Shown here piece by piece: positions 7,030-10,923 of a stretch of 10,923 nucleotides of DNA. The notes under the pieces were generated by a model, which saw only the letters and a program-made list of their open reading frames with translations, searched no databases and had not been told where the DNA came from. This DNA is from Sulfurimonas sp. (GTDB lineage: Bacteria; Campylobacterota; Campylobacteria; Campylobacterales; Sulfurimonadaceae), in contig JALSMC010000228.1 of the NCBI GenBank assembly GCA_026987995.1, positions 1 through 10,923 of the forward strand. Direction: 5' to 3'. Positions within the stretch are counted from its first letter, which is position 1, and each line of letters begins with the position of its first letter. The translations under genes were made by a program, and so were the position numbers.

Positions 7030-8525
7030 TTGAAAATGATGGTTGGAGTGGAAAAATTGAAGATAAGAAAAAAGATGGAACATTAGTCACTATATGGTTA
7101 AGTATAAGTGTCGTTCGTGATGATAATGGAGAAATTATCAACTATATAGCGATCCATACTAATCTTGAAAATATTATAAAATCTCAGGAACGTATAGACT
7201 TTTTGGCTTATCATGACTCTCTTACAAAACTACCAAATAGAATAAGCTTTGAAGAAAACTTAGAACACTCTTTAAAGTTTGCACATAAACATAGTGAAAA
7301 ATTAGCGATTCTTTTTATAGATCTTGACCGATTTAAAGTTATTAACGATAGTTTAGGACACCATGTTGGAGATGAACTCCTCAAAGAGGTAGCACTAAGA
7401 ATAAAGAGTGTACTACATGAAGTAAATACTTTATCTCGTGTTGGTGGTGATGAGTTTATTGTTATTTTAGATAATGTTGATAAGAATGAGCAAGTATCAA
7501 GTCTAGCAAGCTCTATATTGGAAACTCTCTCAACACCTATGGAAATCCATGGACACACTTTAACTACAAGTGCAAGTATAGGTATCTCTTTGTATCCCCA
7601 CGATGCTAGTGATATTGTTACTCTCGTAAAGTATGCAGATAGTGCGATGTACAGAGCTAAAGAATTAGGAAAAAATCGTTATAACTTTTTTACACAAGAA
7701 CTATCTAGCGATATTGACTACCGTCTTGAGATAGAACAAGAACTCAGAAATGCTCTCAAAAATGATGAACTTTATCTTAATTTTCAACCACAGTATACAC
7801 TTAAAACGGGCATAGTAGTATCTGCAGAAGCTCTTGTTCGCTGGAAGAGTGAAAAGTTAGGGCAGGTGGGACCAGATAAGTTTATTCCCGTTGCTGAGGA
7901 TAGTGGACTTATTATAGAAATAGGCGAATATGTGTTTAGAGAGTCATGTGCATTTTTAAAAGCTTCAAATGAAGCAGGACATGGGCTAGAACGTATTGCT
8001 ATAAATGTATCTACACAGCAGTTTCATCAAGAAAATATAGTTGCAATATTTACATCAATAGTAAAAGAGTATGGACTTGACACAAAAAATGTAGAAATAG
8101 AGATAACAGAGCGCTATATAATGGAGTCAACAGAGGGTAATATATCTATCTTAGATCAGCTAAGAGAGAGTGGTTTTAAAATATCAATAGATGATTTTGG
8201 AACAGGATACTCCTCTATGAGTTACCTTAAAAAACTTCCTATCGATACTATAAAAATTGATAAATCATTTATAGATGATCTTCCTGATGGTGCAAATGAT
8301 GTTGCAATTACAAATGCCATTATTGCACTCTCAAGTAGTCTAAACTATCATACTGTTGCAGAGGGGATAGAAAACCAAGAACAGCAGGATTTCTTATGTG
8401 AAAATGGCTGCGAGATAGGGCAGGGATACTTTTTTAGTAGACCTCTAGATAGAGAAAACTTTTTTATCTTCATGAAAAGTGTTCAAAGCAGAACAAAGAG
8501 TGAAACAGAAACATACTGTATTTAA
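7014..8525 (+). CDS. End of PAS, GGDEF and EAL domains: 3' part of the frame-split cyclic-di-GMP gene
   Basis: A 503-residue frame holding the remainder of PAS/PAC (1-55: WSGKIEDKKKDG, then WLSISVVRDDNGE), a GGDEF domain (about 60-228) and an EAL domain (about 237-490). The diguanylate cyclase signature GGDEF is intact at 144-148, but the allosteric I-site reads HEVN (135-138) instead of RxxD. The EAL domain keeps the residues expected in active phosphodiesterases: E272 of EAL, N331, E363, D393-D394 in DDFGTGYS, K414 in IKID, E450 in AEGIE and Q470 before GY. Both activities are thus possible; in such hybrids the GGDEF domain sometimes only binds GTP to activate EAL. The ATG at 7014 is internal to the PAS domain and has no convincing ribosome binding site (the upstream bases are A/T only), so independent start is unlikely, though coupling to the overlapping stop at 7027-7029 is conceivable. 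With frame restoration the whole protein would be about 827 residues. Confidence 0.85.
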   Translation: MWSEIIENDGWSGKIEDKKKDGTLVTIWLSISVVRDDNGEIINYIAIHTNLENIIKSQERIDFLAYHDSLTKLPNRISFEENLEHSLKFAHKHSEKLAILFIDLDRFKVINDSLGHHVGDELLKEVALRIKSVLHEVNTLSRVGGDEFIVILDNVDKNEQVSSLASSILETLSTPMEIHGHTLTTSASIGISLYPHDASDIVTLVKYADSAMYRAKELGKNRYNFFTQELSSDIDYRLEIEQELRNALKNDELYLNFQPQYTLKTGIVVSAEALVRWKSEKLGQVGPDKFIPVAEDSGLIIEIGEYVFRESCAFLKASNEAGHGLERIAINVSTQQFHQENIVAIFTSIVKEYGLDTKNVEIEITERYIMESTEGNISILDQLRESGFKISIDDFGTGYSSMSYLKKLPIDTIKIDKSFIDDLPDGANDVAITNAIIALSSSLNYHTVAEGIENQEQQDFLCENGCEIGQGYFFSRPLDRENFFIFMKSVQSRTKSETETYCI

Positions 8526-8552
8526 AAACTATTACCTCCTATTAAGTCATTT

Positions 8553-8568
8553 TGACTATAATTAGTCA
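8553..8568. repeat. Inverted repeat TGACTA-N4-TAGTCA (candidate operator) upstream of dnaE
   Basis: The arms TGACTA (8553-8558) and TAGTCA (8563-8568) are perfect reverse complements around TAAT. A further half-site AGTCA at 8545-8549 forms a second small palindrome with TGACT across a TTT spacer. The centre-to-centre arrangement and the position just 5' of a -10 box suggest a binding site for a dimeric regulator. It is too AT-rich and short-stemmed to be a persuasive terminator for the preceding gene. Confidence 0.45.
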
Positions 8569-8571
8569 TAA

Positions 8572-8577
8572 TATAAT
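8572..8577 (+). promoter_or_regulatory. Likely -10 element of dnaE
   Basis: A perfect TATAAT in the 71-nt gap before dnaE, placing transcription start near 8584 and leaving a very short leader that still contains AGGA at 8586-8589. TTGACT at 8552-8557 looks like a -35 box but is only 14 nt away, shorter than the usual 16-18 nt, so it may be chance or part of the operator-like repeat. Confidence 0.45.
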
Positions 8578-8585
8578 AACTTTTT

Positions 8586-8589
8586 AGGA
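8586..8589 (+). promoter_or_regulatory. Ribosome binding site that supports the TTG start of dnaE
   Basis: AGGA lies 7 nt before TTG 8597. An in-frame TAG at 8585-8587 excludes any longer form, and the first in-frame ATG (8702) would remove the PHP HLHTEYS motif, so the site and the TTG decide the start. Confidence 0.65.
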
Positions 8590-8596
8590 CACTATT

Positions 8597-10923
8597 TTGA
8601 GCGCACAACCTTTTACACATTTACACCTACATACTGAATACTCCCTCCTAGACGGTGCCAACAAACTAGTAAACCTTGTAACAGAGGTAAAAGCCCTTGG
8701 TATGACCTCTGTTGCGATGACTGACCATGGAAATATGTTTGGAGCTATCGACTTTTACAAGCAGATGACAGCAGCTGGAATAAAGCCCATCATAGGGATG
8801 GAAGGATACATCCATAATGCAGAAGAGTTAAATGATAGAAGTAGTAGACAGCGTTTTCACATCTGTCTGTACGCGAAAAACAAAATAGGCTACCAAAACC
8901 TTATGTATCTCTCTTCTCAAGCGTATATCCATGGTATGTACTATTTTCCTCGTATAAATAAAAAACTACTTCGTGAGCATTCTGAGGGGCTTATATGTAC
9001 CTCTGCTTGTCTTCAAGGTGAAGTCTCTTGGCACTTAAACCTTGCAAATGAACGTAATGTCAAAAACGGAGCTTTAGGTTATGATGGTGCATTAGAAGTG
9101 GCTCGTGAGTACCAAGAGATTTTTGGTGAAGATTTTTACCTTGAGCTTATGCGTCACGGTATCGGTGATCAGCTTTTCATAGATGAGCAGATACTTAAAA
9201 TCAGCCGTGAGACGGGCATACGAGTAGTGGCTACAAATGACACTCACTATACTTATCCAAATGATGCTCAGTATCATGAAGCGTTTATGTGTATCGGGAT
9301 GAATAAACTTTATGATGACCCAAATCGTATGCGTCACTCTGTTCATGAGTTTTATCTGAAATCTCCTGAGCAGATGGCACTTATTTTTGCTGATATTCCA
9401 GAAGCGATTCAAGCGACACAAGAGATAGCTGACAAGTGTGAAGCGTTTGTACCTATTGTTAAAACGCCAACACCTCCAAACTTTAAGTTCACAAAAGAGT
9501 ATGCAAAAGAGGAGGGGCTTGACATAAACCATGAAGATGATGCTCCACTTCCACAAAATGCTACAGAAGATGAGAAAAAACTTCATATGCTCGGTGCAGA
9601 TAAAGATGATGCAGAGTACTTTATCTATAAGTGCCGTGAAGGACTCGTTAATCGTCTAAAAATTGTGCCAGAGGAAAAACATGCTGAGTATAAAGAGCGT
9701 TTAGAGTTTGAGATGGACATCATCAACTCTATGAAGTTCCCAGGGTACATGATGATTGTTTGGGACTTTGTTATCGCTGCTAAACGCATGGGCATAGCTG
9801 TTGGACCTGGTCGTGGTTCTGCTGCTGGGAGTCTAGTCGCGTTTTCACTAGACATAACAGACATCGACCCAATGAAATATGACCTACTCTTTGAGCGATT
9901 TTTAAATCCTGAACGTGTGTCAATGCCCGATATCGATATGGACTTTATGCAGGCTCGTCGTGGGGAAGTTATAGACTATGTAGTTGAGAAGTACGGTCGA
10001 AATCAAGTAGCACAAATCATCACTTTTGGTTCACTTCTTGCAAAAGGAGTCATCCGAGATGTTGCTCGCGTTTTAGATATGCCACTCTCTCAAGCAGACA
10101 AAATGGCTAAACTCATCCCTGATGAACTCGGTATCACGCTTAATGGTAAAACAAAAGGTGGAGAGTTTAAAGATGGAGCTTTTCAAAAAGAGCCAAAAAT
10201 CTCTGAACTTATAAACGAAGATGCAAACGCCAAGAGAGTTTGGGAGTTTGCTAAAAAGCTCGAAGGTCTTAAACGAAACGCAGGTATTCATGCAGCAGGA
10301 GTTGTTATATCTAACGAAGAGCTTTGGAAAAAAACACCTATCTACAAACCATCAGGTGAAAACACTTTCGTAACACAGTACTCACTAAACTATATGGAAG
10401 ATATAGACCTTATTAAGTTTGACTTCCTTGGTTTAAAAACTCTTGATGTTATCCAAAACGCCATCAAACTTATCAAACGCCGCTATGACTTAGATGTAAA
10501 CTGGGATGAGATAGATGTGGATGACGCTGGTGTTTATGCGGCCATCCAAACAGGTGAGACGGAGGGAATGTTCCAGATAGAATCAAGCGGTATGCAAGAC
10601 TTGAACCGTCGTTTACGTCCTGATAATTTTGAAGACCTTATTGCGGTCTTGGCACTTTACCGACCAGGACCTATGGAGTCTGGAATGCTTGATGACTTCA
10701 TCGAGCGTAAGCATGGACGTAAAAAAGTATTTTATCCATTTGAAGAGGTGAGTTTTGACTTGCTTAAAGATACACTTGGCCCAACTTATGGGATGATTGT
10801 TTATCAAGAACAAGTTATGCAGATAGTGCAAATTATCGGTGGTATGAGCCTTGGTGGAGCGGACATCGTTCGTCGTGCTATGGGTAAGAAAAAAGTTGAA
10901 GAGATGGAGAAGTATAACCGACT
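8597..10923 (+). CDS. dnaE: DNA polymerase III alpha subunit, N-terminal two thirds (3' end outside window)
   Basis: The replicative polymerase catalytic subunit; about 775 residues are visible and the frame is open at the window end (family members are roughly 1150-1200). Residues 1 to about 290 form the PHP domain with HLHTEYSLLDG (10-20), TDHGN (42-46), E69 in GMEGY, the CTSACLQGE Cys and NDTHY, so its metal-binding set looks complete. An acidic, charged segment at about 302-340 separates PHP from the palm and appears longer than in the E. coli protein. The palm contains GPGRGSAAGS, PDIDMDF with catalytic D445 and D447, and IKFDFLGL with catalytic D609, matching E. coli D401, D403 and D555. 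Later motifs include NAGIHAAGVV, LALYRPGPMESGM and YGMIVYQEQVM. The start is TTG 8597 because of the AGGA site and an in-frame stop just upstream. It probably has its own promoter. Confidence 0.97.
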   Translation, partial: MSAQPFTHLHLHTEYSLLDGANKLVNLVTEVKALGMTSVAMTDHGNMFGAIDFYKQMTAAGIKPIIGMEGYIHNAEELNDRSSRQRFHICLYAKNKIGYQNLMYLSSQAYIHGMYYFPRINKKLLREHSEGLICTSACLQGEVSWHLNLANERNVKNGALGYDGALEVAREYQEIFGEDFYLELMRHGIGDQLFIDEQILKISRETGIRVVATNDTHYTYPNDAQYHEAFMCIGMNKLYDDPNRMRHSVHEFYLKSPEQMALIFADIPEAIQATQEIADKCEAFVPIVKTPTPPNFKFTKEYAKEEGLDINHEDDAPLPQNATEDEKKLHMLGADKDDAEYFIYKCREGLVNRLKIVPEEKHAEYKERLEFEMDIINSMKFPGYMMIVWDFVIAAKRMGIAVGPGRGSAAGSLVAFSLDITDIDPMKYDLLFERFLNPERVSMPDIDMDFMQARRGEVIDYVVEKYGRNQVAQIITFGSLLAKGVIRDVARVLDMPLSQADKMAKLIPDELGITLNGKTKGGEFKDGAFQKEPKISELINEDANAKRVWEFAKKLEGLKRNAGIHAAGVVISNEELWKKTPIYKPSGENTFVTQYSLNYMEDIDLIKFDFLGLKTLDVIQNAIKLIKRRYDLDVNWDEIDVDDAGVYAAIQTGETEGMFQIESSGMQDLNRRLRPDNFEDLIAVLALYRPGPMESGMLDDFIERKHGRKKVFYPFEEVSFDLLKDTLGPTYGMIVYQEQVMQIVQIIGGMSLGGADIVRRAMGKKKVEEMEKYNR

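Noticed and set aside
7211..7558. Open frame on the - strand inside the GGDEF region
   Set aside because: Antisense to conserved GGDEF motifs and has no features of its own.
6043..8525. The c-di-GMP protein as the LapD-type receptor of the adhesin system
   Set aside because: LapD has HAMP plus degenerate GGDEF/EAL. This protein has a cytoplasmic PAS domain and apparently intact catalytic motifs, and no LapG gene is nearby.
8545..8557. AGTCA-TTT-TGACT hairpin as a terminator for the c-di-GMP gene
   Set aside because: The stem is only 5 bp, with a single G-C and C-G pair plus A-T pairs, and no U-tract follows; an operator half-site reading fits better.
9092..9864. Open frames on the - strand within the dnaE region
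   Set aside because: The + strand encodes continuous, highly conserved DnaE sequence here; the reverse frames show no family motif.
10073..10831. Further - strand open frames near the window end
   Set aside because: Also antisense to conserved DnaE palm and fingers motifs.

Overview
The window is AT-rich, with every recognisable gene on the + strand and only short gaps between genes. Protein content and similarity point to a Campylobacterota (epsilonproteobacterial) chromosome, most likely a Sulfurimonas-like free-living bacterium. The reasons are the DnaE sequence, the EF-P, a periplasmic di-heme peroxidase, a PAS-GGDEF-EAL sensor and an RTX-type type I secretion operon with a LuxR-like regulator. 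The genus is an inference from pattern recognition; no database was searched.

Region 1 (1-4437) is the 3' part of a type I secretion operon. It holds the end of an OmpA-family peptidoglycan-binding protein, an ABC exporter of the LapB/LssB type with a peptidase-dead C39-like N-terminal domain, a HlyD/LapC-type periplasmic adaptor, and a LuxR-type DNA-binding protein with a receiver-like domain that lacks the phosphoacceptor aspartate. Spacing is 17 nt, a 1-nt overlap and 3 nt, so these genes are probably co-transcribed and translationally coupled. The outer-membrane TolC-like channel and the secreted substrate are not in the window and may lie upstream.

Region 2 (4438-5065) is elongation factor P (efp), with a possible promoter of its own and the Lys34 that is modified in many bacteria.

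Region 3 (5066-8525) is a two-gene unit. The first gene is an exported di-heme cytochrome c peroxidase. It overlaps by 11 nt a membrane-anchored PAS-GGDEF-EAL cyclic-di-GMP protein. As given, that second gene is split by a -1 frame change at a run of six A residues (7009-7014) inside the PAS domain. Adding one A, or a -1 slip, restores a continuous protein of about 827 residues. This is the most notable anomaly in the window: a real lesion, a phase-variable or recoded site, or a sequencing error.

Region 4 (8526-10923) begins with a 71-nt gap carrying a compact set of AGTCA/TGACT inverted half-sites next to a TATAAT -10 element. It is followed by dnaE (DNA polymerase III alpha), which starts at a TTG codon and runs off the window end. 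Its PHP domain keeps the metal-binding residues lost in the E. coli enzyme.

No tRNA, rRNA, CRISPR array, insertion sequence or integrase was seen. No gene-free stretch exceeds 300 bases. I found no convincing wholly new system; the best leads are the frame break, the regulator with a degenerate receiver, the operator-like repeat upstream of dnaE and the altered H-loop of the exporter.
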